From assembly GCA_024734555.1 (NCBI GenBank), contig JANPWX010000172.1, forward strand, positions 333,973 to 397,972: DNA of 64,000 bases, read 5' to 3'. Positions within the stretch are counted from its first letter, which is position 1, and every line of letters begins with the position of its first letter. The notes beneath the pieces are model-generated. The model worked only from the letters and a program-made list of their open reading frames with translations, made no database searches and was not told where the DNA came from. The DNA is from Trochalopteron elliotii. Taxonomy: Eukaryota; Chordata; Aves; Passeriformes; Leiothrichidae. Shown in pieces: positions 1-12,789 of this stretch. The position numbers and the translations under genes were made by a program.

Positions 1-2433
1 TATTATAATATAAACTACTACAAGAGATTTCTTTCAACATCTCAAACATAGTTTTCTGTGGGAGGAATTACCTCAATACACACATTTCAAAATTTTAGCA
101 ATTAGATCTTGTCTGATTTTGGGGCAAGTCTTCATCTGGCCTCATTCCTCCTATAGTATTCTATATTATATAGTATATTGCTATAGTATTCTATACTATA
201 GCAAATAGCAGCATGCTTTAGTTAGTCTGGGAGACATATTCCAAGAGTTAATTAAGGTTTGATGCAGATTTGTCAGTAAGTGACTCATTGTCCTTTAGCC
301 TTTGTGGTGCAAACTGCCAGATGTGAGATTCTCATGTGCTCCTACAGCCCAGTCAATCTCCCTTCAAGTTCACTAGGTCTCTGTTCTGAGTTCAGTCAGG
401 GCCCATCAGAATCCTGGTGGGATTCTTTGGAGCAACTCAGTGTAAAGAAAGTGTAACCAGGCAGCTGTGGTCATTGGCAGACCTTCAAAATTTGATAAAG
501 AACAAGAACATTTCTTTCCACTTGCTCGAATACTCCAAGCAATAGCAAATGCTGAGGTGAAGATAATGTACCTTTAAGTGTCAAGAGAACATTATCTCAA
601 AAACAGACCAAAAAAAAAAAAAACGGGGGGGGGGGGGGGGGGGGGCTGGGAGGTGTGAGAAGTAGTTTTTTATTGGTAGAATAAAAAGGAATTGAGAAAC
701 TTTGCTAAGAAGGTTGCTGAAGTTACTTTATGCTACTGTCACTTTATTGATGTTTTTTCATCAGGTGCTGAATCAGTCCTGTCCTATAAGTTTCTAGGAT
801 TTATGAACTTCTGATTGGAGTAGGTGGTAAACAGAGCTTGTCTGGACTGGCAGGATACTTCTGCTCCCTGGAGGTTTTCCAAATTACACAGAGGAAACCA
901 GGGCCTCAGGGTAAACTAGTAGGTATTAGCTGAATCTGTTGAGTTCATGACTTCAAGAACGTGTTTTGTTGTTGCACAAGCTTGATAAAATCACAGTCAA
1001 AACAGTGGGATTTACAGTAACAACTCCTATGGTTCCTGTGGTTTCCAGCTGTACCTCTTTTTGTTATTTTTGAAAACTGGGTGGTGAAAATATATTTTAG
1101 TGTCCACTTATGTAGTTCATGGAATTTTAGTAGTTTCTCCACTTTTTCCAAGGCAGCTGTTCACATGTTACAAAGATGTGGTTGGAGTTCTGGTATTTAT
1201 AGTTAGTGATTTAGTACAAGTCTTTGTATATACATGTTTGTATATTGTATTTGTTTAGGGGTGTAAAGTTGAAGTAGGTGAACATATAAAAAAAAATTTG
1301 TCCTTGTTGCATGTGAGTCCTTTAATCACCAAAACCATCCATATGCAAAGATTAGAAATATAATTGAGTGAGATGCTCTTATCAGGTTTACAGACATTGC
1401 ACGGCTATGTGATCAAGCAGCAAAAGTGGGAACATTTTCATCTTCACTCTATGTAGACAAGCAATATTTCTGAATGTCAGTTGTAGCTGAATAAGGATCT
1501 GATTTTGGCCAAATTTGGTGGATGCCAGTCCCCAAAAAGCCCTTCTGTAAACTTGGTCCATGGCCAAACTACCACAGTGTGTGTAGCTCAAGGCTTTCTC
1601 AGCCTCTGGTTTTCAGAGGGAGATAGATGCTGTTCTGCTTTGAAAAATGCAGCATGTTCTTCAGTGTGTTCATGGTGTCTAACTTCTTGTGCCCTCCTTT
1701 TCTGGTCAAATGATGTGCAGCGTAAGATGTGGACTTAAGTGGTCATTTCCTCCCTGCTGTTTCCAAGCAGGAAAATTTCTAAGCCTCTGTTAACAAGCCT
1801 GAAGGTTTGCTTTGCTAGGTTTTGTGACAGCTTGGTCATAACAGCCAGCATGACCTTATTCTGTATTTCAAATGTGGTCACACTCAAATGCAACTGATGT
1901 GCGTTGTTTTCTTTCTGGAAACCCAAGCCAAAAAGTATTCCATGTTTATACCACATGGTCCCACACCATGTCTCCCTCAGGGCAACAGTGCACACCTCAG
2001 TTTTGTTGAGGTTTTCTGCAGCTAAGAAAGGTCTCCTAAATAAATTCACTAACAAAAAAAAATAAGGTCTTTCAGAATCAACAGAATTTAAAATGGATCT
2101 GATTCTTCAATGCCATTCCCACACATTTTTGGTATGGTAATGGCTGTTCTTGATGGGAGCTTTCATGGCTTGCAATATCCCTTTTCAGTACATCCATGAG
2201 GAGTTTTCTTCAATCTTTACAGGTAGGTCATGTCAAAACTTCAGTGTCTGATACAGGGTGGGGAAAGGCAAACTGCATTTCACTTTGGATTTATACAGCA
2301 AATTAGTGATATGTAAATAAACTGAAAAAGTAAGGAGAAGTCAGCGATGTATTGCCACCACAAACATGTATTTCACACTTTTTCTGTATCAATATTTTAA
2401 CAGAATATGAGTGATTGCCTCCTTTCCTTACAG
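1..2433. other. Intron of the dynein pseudogene, upstream edge
   Basis: No dynein-like coding was recognised here. It holds an A-run followed by a 21-base G-run at 609-645, otherwise unique AT-rich sequence. A preceding AAA4 P-loop exon is expected upstream but was not seen in this segment. Confidence 0.5.
609..645 (+). repeat. A-run followed by (G)21 homopolymer
   Basis: About 15 A, one C, then 21 uninterrupted G at 625-645. It can form a G-quadruplex and is prone to length errors in sequencing and assembly. Confidence 0.95.
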
Positions 2434-2557
2434 GTAGATCTTGCCAGTTTGCACATCAAGACAGGTGCCAAGAATATGCCCGCAGTGTTCTTGCTGACAG
2501 ATGCCCAAGTTCCAGATGAATGCTTTCTTGTGCTGATTAATGACTTGGTAGCATCAG
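2434..2557 (+). pseudogene. DNAH11: Dynein pseudogene exon A (AAA4)
   Basis: Starts after the acceptor ccttacag and ends before GTGATT. The 124-bp frame is fully open and reads [19 protein letters not shown] followed by [12 protein letters not shown], the AAA4 core of outer-arm heavy chains. It ends in phase 1, compatible with exon B. This is one of the best preserved pieces and on its own would pass for a functional exon. Confidence 0.92.
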
Positions 2558-3364
2558 GTGATTAAACCAACAAATTTCTTGAAAGATCTTTTCCAATGAC
2601 AAATGATCTGTGTTTTCATTGAACTTTAAAGACATTATTTCTCTTTCAGATGTTTGTAGGGGGAGAATCTAGAGAGGCCATGTCAAGCCATCCAACTTGA
2701 GCATTGAGTCAAACTTGGTTAAGAAAGCATGGCTTGTTGAGGAGACAAATTGCTAAGGCATATCATGCATAGGTGCATTGGTCTGGAGGGAAAGAAGAAT
2801 GTCCCTTTGACTTAACATTATGTTTGCTTTGGTGTGATTTCACTAATATTAAGCAATGTCGCCTGACTGCACAAGTGTAGCATGTAGCAATGAAGCTTCA
2901 CTCATGTTTTGAAGATTCTGGAGAATCTGGACTCTGAATGAGGGGATGTGGGGATAAGATGGAAGAAATAATGCACATCTGGACAGCTGGAGTGCATCTT
3001 GAAAGATTTTTTTAGAAGTTATATTTACATTTGCAACTAGACTAGTAAACAATTTACCGATAGCCTGGGAAAAAAAGAACCACCATTCTGAGGGGAACAT
3101 AATTTATAAGTGAACTTCCTATCAGGGAAAATTCAAACCAAAGTTGTTTTCTATCCCTTAAAAAAAAAAAGAAGAAAAGAAAAGAAAAAGAAAAGAATAG
3201 TTCCTTTTAGGCAAAAAGACATAGGGAACAGGAGGAGACTGTTTTGTTACTAGATATATGTAGCATCATACCATAGCTCTGGTTATGTGCTTAAATGCCA
3301 TTGGGCTAAATACCATGTAGAAGATTATTTGTCATGTGTTACCTACCCCTCTGTCTTTTCATAG
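2558..3364. other. Intron A-B
   Basis: Short intron with intact-looking GTGATT donor and ttttcatag acceptor. It carries an A/G purine stretch near 3160-3195 and nothing else recognised. Confidence 0.6.
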
Positions 3365-3504
3365 GAGAGGTTCCAGATCTGTTCAGGGATGAAGACATGA
3401 AGGTCATAGTTGCAGGAGTTAGAAAAGAAGTCTGAGCCCTGGGCCTGAAGGACATCAGAGAGCACTGCTGGAGGTGATTCCTGAGAGTGTGGCTGCAGTA
3501 GAAA
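3365..3504 (+). pseudogene. DNAH11: Dynein pseudogene exon B (AAA4), three stops
   Basis: Follows acceptor ttcatag and ends at donor GTAAGG. Reads GEVPDLFRDEDMKVIVAGVR, then a stop, then GLKDIREHCWR, matching the AAA4 segment that follows LINDLLASG in the family. The length (140 bp) fits the expected phase with no indel. In-frame stops sit at 3433-3435 (TGA), 3475-3477 (TGA, where the family has Phe after CWK) and 3499-3501 (TAG). Confidence 0.92.
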
Positions 3505-6500
3505 GTAAGGCACATTTCAGGGGCAAGAAACAGTCATGAGCTGATCAAAATAGCAACACATTTCAGTTATCTCATAAGCCAGCATATGTTGGCATACTTC
3601 TCTTGAAAGCTTACTTGCTGACGTGTGGCACCAGATTTGCCTCTCCTATGTTACCCCTGTGATAACCTGCCTGTGTGGAACCTTGGTGAACATCAAATTT
3701 TGCTCCTAGATCTGGCTGTTGACTTCCTGCCTGTTCACAGGAAAGTCACATCGCTGCTCTATGTCTTAGTTTCACATCTTGGACATAGTGAGGCAGTTCA
3801 GAGAGAAGGTGCTCATGAGAAGTTTGTGGTGCTGTTAATGGAATTGTAAATATTCTTCCTGATCACACACATAGTAATTCTGTATGTGTGCTCAACTCTT
3901 AAACTTTTGCACAAATGACTGAAATGTCACAGAAAATGTTAATTCTTTCTACTTTTCCTATGCCATATAGAACTGGAAAAAATAAGGTATCCATGTAAGT
4001 GTTTTCAGATTTAAAACTGTTTAGCAATACACATAATATTATACCATCATTGCAACGAGTGTCTCTCCTAAACTCTGTTTTAGAGACACTGTTTTGGAGG
4101 GAAACTAGTTCTCTCCTGGGAGCCGGAAAGCAGTAGCTGGGAAAACTGGTTTGGCAGTGGCATCTTAAGGAACTTTCAGGTAATGTAGGCTTCAATTCAC
4201 GCATTATCTGAAATATCTGTGTAGCTGATAAGAAAAGGAGAAGTCTGAAAACCATTAATCCTTAAGAATGAGAATGTTTTGAAAGGGATATATGCCTCAT
4301 ACTTTTTGTACTAAAATGATTTGCTTGATTGGGGATTAAAAGAGCCCTCCTGTAGCAGATTATTTCACAATGACCTTCTGTGGGGGCTCTGTTTCTCAAT
4401 TTTCTGAGGCCTTTAACCACCACTGTTCTAAAGAGCATTCGAGTAGACTATGAGTTTTTACCAAGTTCTTACACTTTATAACACTCCACTTTCTCTTTTC
4501 TTTCCCCCTTTTCTTCTGTTTTTCCAATCCTGCTTAAGTTTTGCTGAAGCTCCCTCCTAACTCTAATTTTGTTGCCATTACTTCTTCATTCCACAAATTT
4601 ATTCTGCAACATAAAGGCCAATGGAGACTGATGTACAATCTAGTGTGACATATTCTGTATCATTTTCAATTTTACAGACTTCAGTGACATGGTCAATAGT
4701 GGTGCTTACCTTCTGCATTTTTCTTTCTGACAGTACTATTTGTCTCTGTTTCATTACTGTTGTGTTTGTATATATATTTTTTAAGAAAGGATGGGGAAAA
4801 ATTACTTCTAATATCTCTCTTCATTTTCTCCTTTCACATTTTTACTCTTTATATTTTCCTTATTCCCACAGTAATTTCTTCTCCCCTTTCCTTTCCTTTT
4901 TTTTTCTGTTCTTTTTAAGGGCTTTTTGAAAGCCAGCTTTCAAACTCCTTTTACCTTGCAACAATTTCACCAGTCCCCTACTGTGCAAATTAGCACTTCT
5001 GGTGGCAAGAACAGGACATGTTGTATTCATGTTGCAGGGAAGCAAAACAGTGGCATTATAGTACTGAAGGAGACATAAATTTCCTGAGTTAACACACTGG
5101 TAGATATCTATATGAACTTTTAGTTAGTGCAGGGTGACTTATCACCTCCTCTTTCCCTAGCTCTGAAGAACAAAAGACTAATATTATGTGAAAGAGAACA
5201 AAAAGGTGAATATAGACAGTTTCATGATGTTAAAGCTCAGTGAAGTGATATAGTTTCATTTTTCCGTTTCATTTAAAAAAAAATCAACATCCTACATTAA
5301 GCCACATTTTCTCTTGAGCTCACCTATAATCCTTACATCCTGCAGTTCTGTCTCTGCTGAGGAATCTGTAGCTCAGGAACCAAAACTACTACAGTGCTGT
5401 TCTTTGAATCTCTTTGGTTTTGTGTTGGTTTTGCTTTGCTTGTTTTCAATCTGGACATTGCAATCAGTTCTGCTGTCAATGTACTACCCTATGTGTGTAG
5501 GTGCAAAATTCGAATTGAAAGTATGTCAGGTGAAGACAATGGGTTGCACCATTATAAAATATGGGTCCACAACTGAAGGGTATCTGAGGAGAGATAAACA
5601 CCTGAGAATTTCAAAAATTTTCATAGCAAATTATGAAATAAATTATAAAGGAAGAATGATGCTCAAGCAAAGGTAGTTGATTAACACTGTAAATGTTAAT
5701 GTGCTGATGGGTCTAAGGCACACTCAAGTTGAGACATTTCTGAAGCTCAGTGATTTACTTGGGTTCCAGAATTTTTTCAACAACCCAAATCTCTGTGCAG
5801 TAATCACTCTTAAATACTCTGCACATCACCAAGATTTCTTGGAAAAGCAGAGGTCAGAAGAAGCAATTATTTCTCAAAAGCATTAATAAGATGAGATCAG
5901 TCAGTCTTGCTGTCTCTGGAGCTCCATCTGATTTTACTTTACTGTACTGTACTTTATTGGTCATGGTAACCCTTCAGCTTTTCCCCAAAGATGTGAACAC
6001 CATGCCTAAATGCCCTCATGCCCTACAGAAGCATACCCTCAAATGAACCATTTCCAGTAAGTATACCCTTTGCAGTATCTCATCTTTGCATGGTCTTCCA
6101 GGTTCTCACTTCAATCTCCTCAGTCCTCTTAAATATTACTATATATTCCAAAGTCAGACATTTTAAATTATTTTTCCTTTGAACTGAATCTCTGTTATTC
6201 AGTCCATGTGCAGCCAGTTTTCTTCATGAGCTGCTGATGGGTACTTCAAGTACTTGCTCCTCCATCCTTGAGCAAGTGTCTTCATAGTGTATTTTCCTCA
6301 TGTAAAGTTTACAGTCCCTCAGTGGCTGTTGAGAAGTCCCAGCACTAAGAACTAAATTTTCTAGTTTTAGGGGAATTCCATTTCTCCAATTTCCTTCCAG
6401 CTTGGCATGACTCCTTTAGCCATCACATCCTTATAATGGTCTCCTCTTTCTATAGTCCTGTCAGGATTTAGCTGATTTCCCATTTTCTGTGGAATTTAGT

Positions 6501-9500
6501 AGTACAGTAATTTCATGCTTCAACCAGAATTAAAGTCAAACATAGGCAGAGTGGGTGTCCTGCATTGCCACAGGCAATCTTGTCTATATTTTTATGATTA
6601 CTTTTCTTTTGAATTATTGTTTTTCATTTTCAAATCCTCTTTCATTGGCTTTTTCCTTGTGGTTTGTCTTGCTACTGGCAGAATATCTATTTTTATCTGT
6701 GAATCTGAGAGGAACTTGTGAAGCCCCATCAGAGCTCAGTTTTGGCCAGCTCTCATGGTTTTTCCTTTGAGGGCATAAATACACATCTATCTGCTTGAGT
6801 GCTTAAATTCCAGCCAAAAAGAACTATGTTTTTAGGGTTTATGGTTCTTTGTTAAACTAATACTGACCCCAGATTTGTTTTGGATTTTGGTTTGGGTTTA
6901 TTTTTTGTTGTTTGTTTTGTTTGATTCAGTGGGGGGTAGCTATCGAGGATTTCTAAGTTCTGTAGCACAGAAAACATCTGTTTCTTCAGTTGGCAGGCTC
7001 TTACAGAGTTCCTGTTTCTGTATGAAAAACTCCAGGCTTTTCTGACTTGGATGTCAGCCATCTCTTCTTGAGCAGTCAGAGAGTTGATTTTTAAGGATAC
7101 ATCTGTATAAGTAAAATTATGAAGGGCATTTTGTGGTCCTGAGGACTAGCAGCATGAAAAGGCTGGCATCCATATGGCTTAGCTTTTCTCATGCTCTTCT
7201 CATAAAATGGTGGTGGTGGCATAGAGCTGGCCAGGACTAATTCCTGGTCTGTGCAGCTCCTCACTCCTGCCACAGCACTGCTTAGTTTCATATGGGAAAA
7301 CCATGAGAGTGCACTAACACTTAGACAGGATGGGCCCTGTGAGACCAGTGGCCAAGTATGTGCCAAGGTGCTCTTTAGTCTTCTGTCTTGCTCTGTTTGA
7401 AACACTTAGTGAACCTAGAGGGCTTGCATATTTGAGACAAACAGGAGAAGGTTGAGCCGAAAAATATAGTGTAAGATGCACAACTGTAGTGAGAGTGATA
7501 TGTGTGAGGCTCAAATGGACACTTGAGAAAACAGGGGGTTTGTGTTAGGAGTAGTGAATGCTACATGGAAGCTGGTACTGATTTCACAAGATAACTGTTC
7601 TTCTATCTGCAAGTAATGATTGTCTTCATTACTCCATTGTGTGTGTTTAAATCTCAAAAATCCTCAAAGAAAGGGATGTGTCTATCTTCGAGAGCTTACT
7701 ACTTTTTTCTATTTCTATATGAAATACCTTCACTGTGATATTTATATCCTGGTTGTCTTGCAAGACATTCTCCATTTTTTAAATGGAGAATTTCCTATTC
7801 TTTGGGGTTTTTCCCTCTGTCAAATTAAACTATAATGTATGGCTTGGACAAAAGAGAAATGTTTTCAAAATAAGACCTTCTTGCTTATGCAAAGATTGTT
7901 CAAAATGTAGTCAGTAATAATTACTCAATTTTCCTCACAGTTCTCTTGCTAACCAATCACATGGCATCTTCATTATTCTATGTGCAAAGGAAGCAGTGCA
8001 CAAGGTCCTTTGTAGTATAGGGAATTCACTGGGGAGAAAGCAAATGAACCCTGAAAACATGCCATATCAAATCTATGCCTGGTGTGAATTTACCAAACTT
8101 CACTAAAGCTACAGAAAGAAGGGTCGTGCTGTGGATCTGGTTACATTCTTTATATGACTACCTTTTCAAGTATATGCTGCATCCTATATTTTAGTTCATG
8201 GAAAGTAATTAACAAATAGATAGTTATCTAATCAGGGTATTTTATTATATCCAGGGCTGTGCTGGAATTTCCTGTTTAACAATACAGTATAGTAAAAATC
8301 TCTTAGCTATGTGTTTTAAGGAAAAATAATGGAAATTTTGAATAGTATGTCACAGTTTGAGCTCTAGGACCAGATATTCCAATAAGTAATTTATTAAATG
8401 ATTGAGAAATTGTTCTTCTACACTTCACCCTGTCACAATAATCTACAAAGTTTTTTGTAAGTAATTCATTTTACCTATCATTACATCTTTATTGGATTTG
8501 ATCATTTCTCTTCACTGCTTGTAAGGCTTCTAGAATTCAGTTTTGCAGAATTCATCTACTTTCTCTCTTCTTTGCCTTCACAACACTTCAATTCGATTGT
8601 TACCTACTACTTTGTAAACCTGTACTTGTAAATTTGTACTTATACATTTGAATACATCTGCCAAGGGCAAGGAGAGAACAGGGAGGTTCTGGGTATCACT
8701 TAGTAAATCTAGAATTTAGATGCTAGAGTAAGGTTTAAAGTAAACAATCCTAAAAGCCCAGTATTGCTTTCTCAGGGATCTGCAGTTTGTATAAACTAAT
8801 GCAGCTCCTTGTATATACAAGTAATTATTCTAAATCACTCCTAACAAATTACATTGGATAGGGAAAGCATCCTCTCCCCTAAAGTTCAATCTAAGATTGA
8901 TATAAATAGTAATCATCCCATACAAACAATTTTTCAATTTTTAGGGAGATTAAAATATTACTTAGGGTATAAAACTAAAGAAAACAGTATGTTCTGATTT
9001 TTTTTTCCTGGCAAATGGTGCAAGACTTTGATTTGAACTCTTCTTGCAGTCCAGTACTTAGAGAGTTAAGTCCAAATATGAGCAATGTGAGGAGCGTAGG
9101 AGGGTGTAGAAGATGAAACTTCAAGCAAGTCTGTGTATGGTTTGCAGCTTTGGAGGTGTGATAGATTCAGTTTGGCACCTCTGCTATAGCAAGGGCACTT
9201 GTGAGCAGCACATCAAAGCAGGGACTGATCTCTCCAGGCTCTCCATTGCTGCTGCTACCATAGCAGGGGTGGTGTGCAGGTTTGAGAAGGTGGCCACTAG
9301 AAGAATAAAGAAGAGAAAATTAGGTTCCCCGGGCTTCAACACTGATCACCATGAGTCTTGGTATTACAACTGAGCATAGAATTTTTTCAGAAAATGAGGT
9401 GGCATGAGGGAGAAATGTCTAACTGAAGGATAAATAATGTAACCAAGAACCAAATTCAGAAAACTCAACAATGTTCAGGAGTCGTGAAACAGACCTAAGA

Positions 9501-11052
9501 AGATTCTTACCCTACATTTTTTCTGCTTCTCTGATTCAGAGTCTTGTGGTAGAGACCATTTATTCTTGTATCTTTTTGATTGTTTCTTGTGTGTGTGCCC
9601 ATCTTCATCATCAGAGGTAAATTCCAAGATCTTTCTGTGTCTTTGTACAGTGTCAATATAATTTTCACCACTTGGCTGAAATTCTATATGGGCATTTCTG
9701 CCATTTGCCTCTTCAGTCATTCAAAGTAGATGATTTCCTCTGTACCTTAAGCCAACTTGCTAATTGGCCCATCTTTGTAACATTCCTGGGCAACCTGGGT
9801 ATTCTTGGTTTGACTTGGTTCTACTATCTAGACTATTTGCATAAATTCCTGTCTTGTGTTTTCTAGTGCAGAGATATATTTTTAGAAACTATGAGATAGT
9901 GGCAATTCTTTTCCAGCTTCTATTTTATCTTCTTTCCAGACACTATTGAACCATTTTCCATTGTTACTATCTCCTCATCACTTTATCTCTTCTATCTGAC
10001 TGCTTAAAAACTCAGTGAAGTATTGAGCTAGGTCAACCTCTTCTTTCATTGCTTCTTTTTTTACTTCTTTTCTTTCAGTTTTCTGCTCTTCTTCGTTTTT
10101 TATCCAGTTTTCTTTTATAAGAATACCAATTCCCATTTAGCCTAAAGGAAGAATAAACTTGTCACTTCCCTGGCATGCCTGACTGGCCTCTATCCTGGCT
10201 CTCGTGGCTGTTGGACAAGTTATAAACTCTTCTGAAATATTTTGGATGTTTTCTATTGGAATTAACCAGATCAGTGACATATGGTTTGAGATGTCCTGTA
10301 CAATGAAAATCTCTCCTTTAGGAAGAAGAATAGAGGGGAGACTCTATTCCTGTCTTAACAGCCTGGTGTCTGTCATTTTACCAATTAACCAAGAGCGCAT
10401 ACAATGGCCATATCTTGTGCTAACTGCAGTAAGCAGGTTCACAGAATCAGCTGAGGACTAGAATAACCCTTCCTTCCTGAATGCAAGCTGCTTTGTGTAG
10501 ACCTGGTGATGTCAAGGCCCAGGCACAGTTTTATTTTCCTTTGAATATTTTGGCCTATCCTTTTTGTACATCTCTTTCCATTTTTATTAAGAATGATCCC
10601 TTAAAAGTCCCATGCAAGCTAAGATCCAAATCTCCTTTTCTTCCTGCTCTTTTAGAGGGGTCGCACTGCACATGAAGAGGCTTGAATAGATTTAGAACCT
10701 CAATAACAGGGTTTCTGTCGCCATGACCAGCTGAATGTGCCCCTTCTGGCTGTCTGCATGCCAGCCAGCCCCTGTGCCTGCCTTATCATCTGTAGCTATC
10801 AAACTGAGTAACTGATACCAACATGGCGAGAGCAGAAGGAAGCTGCAAAAGTGCCATGTTTGTACAAGGGAAAAGGAGCAAAACCGATTTGCCCAAGGTT
10901 GCTGACAAAGTTTATTAGCTGCCAAATTTGACTTGGAGCCCTAGCTGTGTACTGGCTGCTGCTGGACCATGGTTCAGTGCACGCCTCTCTTTGATGGCCT
11001 CATCTTGCCCTGTGATTCTTTTCTCTCCCTGTTCCCTCCCTCCTCTCTGCAG
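3505..11052. other. Long intron B-C
   Basis: AT-rich unique sequence. The only structure recognised is the minus-strand coding-like stretch at about 9.48-10.14 kb, described separately. The open frames at 3625-3849, 5314-5676 and 7091-7405 have no family resemblance and look like chance. Confidence 0.5.
9475..10140 (-). pseudogene. Decayed coding-like stretch, unidentified, antisense in intron B-C
   Basis: On the minus strand an open frame at 9475-9720 reads a charged, nuclear-type sequence with RHRKILEFTSDDEDGH and SLPQDSESEKQKKCR, then meets GTAAGA at its 3' side like a splice donor. Further 5' (9720-10140) protein-like pieces continue in changing frames with stops, for example EEVDLAQYFTEFLSSQIEEI and LENTRQEFMQIV. 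The mixture suggests a broken gene fragment or retrocopy rather than a live exon. No poly-A tail was seen. I do not recognise the family. It could also be a genuine exon at 9510-9720 of an antisense transcript. Confidence 0.45.
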
Positions 11053-11213
11053 ATTGTCCTGTGTTTCTGTCCCATCAGTCCCATGCTGTGAGCATGAGCT
11101 GGGAACTTCCCAGCCGTGGTTAACTGCCCTGCTATTGACTGGCTTCATGAGTGGCCATGGGAAGCCCTTCCCTCCAGCAGCAGGAGGTTCATTGTGGAAG
11201 CTGAGGGAGTGAG
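11053..11213 (+). pseudogene. DNAH11: Dynein pseudogene exon C (end of AAA4), two stops
   Basis: Acceptor tctctgcag, donor probably GTACAG. Reads IVLCFCPISPML, stop, Ala, stop, then [20 protein letters not shown] and [11 protein letters not shown]. This is the AAA4 segment that in the family reads LCFSPVG, NCTAIDWFHxWPQEA, SRRFIEE. TGA codons lie at 11089-11091 and 11095-11097. The 3' end is about one base short for the phase of exon D, suggesting a small deletion there. Confidence 0.9.
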
Positions 11214-11657
11214 GTACAGTTTCAAGCTTGTCAGTTTCCTAAGAAAACAGTGGAGATCACTGGAAGATCAATAACTGAATAAGCTGGGAAAAAACAAGGC
11301 TCTTTTTACTCCTTGCTGCATACTTACTGCCTTTGGTGTTGTTCAAGTTCACCCCTGCTAAAAGTTGAATTTTAATGGTATGTCACTGCCTGATTTCTTC
11401 AGGAGATTTCAGGGAGCTGTCTAGCACAGGCAGCGAAGGGAGGGAAAGGGAAGCATGCAATTCATAACACTGTCTTTGCAGAATCCTTCCATTCAAGACT
11501 TTTTAGGATCTTACAGATAGAGTCTATTTAACCCTTTCCAATGCAGTTAAATATATTCAGTAGAACTGCAGCAAATAAGGCTAAAATATTGTTCTGCACA
11601 GTCCAGGTGAACCAAAGAGTTCTCCATCTATTCAGCAGTTAGACAGGTAGAAATGTC

Positions 11658-11663
11658 CCCTGG
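11658..11663 (+). repeat. Target-site duplication, left copy (ccctgg)
   Basis: The hexamer ccctgg abuts the TG end of the LTR and is repeated exactly at 12375-12380 next to its CA end. Confidence 0.85.
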
Positions 11664-12374
11664 TGTAGGATCTTCCGTGGACGGCAGGGAGAGGGAACTC
11701 TGCAAACCTGAGACATTCTAGAACACGTGGTTTTATTGCAAGGATCGTGGGTAAAAAGGGCCTTGCCTTCAGCCACCAGCCTCGGCTGAAGGGAAGTCCC
11801 AAAGAGAGAGGGAGAGAGAGAACAAGAGGGTAAGAGGTAAGAGAGGAGAAAGCAAGAGAGTCAGAGAGAGGTGGCAGGGGTCGGAGTGCAGGGGGAAGAG
11901 CTAAGAGAGAGCTAGAGAGAGGAAAAGGGCCAGCGAGAGCAAGAGAGGAGGAGAGTCAGAGCATGAGGTCTTTGTTACAATACATTATATCTCCTTTTGT
12001 GTTGAATATTCTAATTTACACTAACCAACCAGTACATGACACAAAACCCTACAGAATCTACATACAGCCTATAAGAACTACTACATTACCATACTGTGTT
12101 ATATTTTAAACTCTAAAAACTACTCTTTAGATTATTCTCTTTTGCTACACTGATCTTTGGATTCCTTAGCCAGCAGAAAGGTATTGTTCAATCAAAAGGG
12201 ATTCTCCTTCAACTGGCTAGGCTATTGTTTTCAGGTTATATAGTAACTAAGGCTCAGTATCCTACAACTCCAAGCAAGCTTTCATTTCAATTTTCGATTA
12301 TAGGTTTCATATTTTCAGAATCTTTTGCTAAGCAATCATATTTATAAGGTTTCCCTGATTCATCTTCTCCAACA
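11664..12374 (-). mobile_element. Solo LTR of an endogenous retrovirus, minus orientation
   Basis: A 711-bp block on the + strand begins TGTAGGATC and ends CTCCAACA, so it is bounded by TG...CA, and is flanked by the perfect 6-bp repeat ccctgg. Read on the minus strand it has a polyadenylation signal AATAAA (11732-11737) about 70 bp before the 3' end, as expected of an LTR. A long GA-rich stretch (about 11795-11960) is CT-rich in the element's own direction. No internal viral genes are present, so it is a recombined solo LTR. A 6-bp duplication is typical of ERVK-like elements; class assignment is inference. Confidence 0.88.
11795..11962 (+). repeat. GA-rich (purine) low-complexity tract inside the LTR
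   Basis: About 165 bp of imperfect GAGA/AGAG/GGAG units on the + strand, lying within the LTR on its 3' side. Purine/pyrimidine asymmetry is nearly complete over long runs. Confidence 0.85.
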
Positions 12375-12380
12375 CCCTGG
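12375..12380 (+). repeat. Target-site duplication, right copy (ccctgg)
   Basis: Exact copy of the hexamer at 11658-11663, placed immediately after the LTR. Confidence 0.85.
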
Positions 12381-12789
12381 AAAGGCAACCCATGGCACCA
12401 CATGGCAAATGTATTTAGCATTTTAATATCTGGGCAATTATTCTCTTCTTGTTGCTGATTGATGCAGAGTGTGAATGTTTGTTTTCAGAAAAAAAAACCC
12501 AAACAAACCACATGCATTGGTGAGTTTTTCTTCAGGGGAAAGGAATATTCTCATATTCTTCTAAGACTTTCAGCAAGCTGCCTCTGATGTCCTTCCTAGC
12601 ACTGGACAACATGCTACAACTTTCATGCTGGCAGTGAGACTGCTGGAGTTATTCACATAGATCTGGAAAATGCTTGCTCTCCTTCACAGACTGCCATTGC
12701 AGAAGTTTCATTCCGCTGTTATATTTGAGACCATTTGTTTGTGTAGGGGGGGTTTTAATCAGGTAAGGCTGAGGATTTCAGGAATTCCC

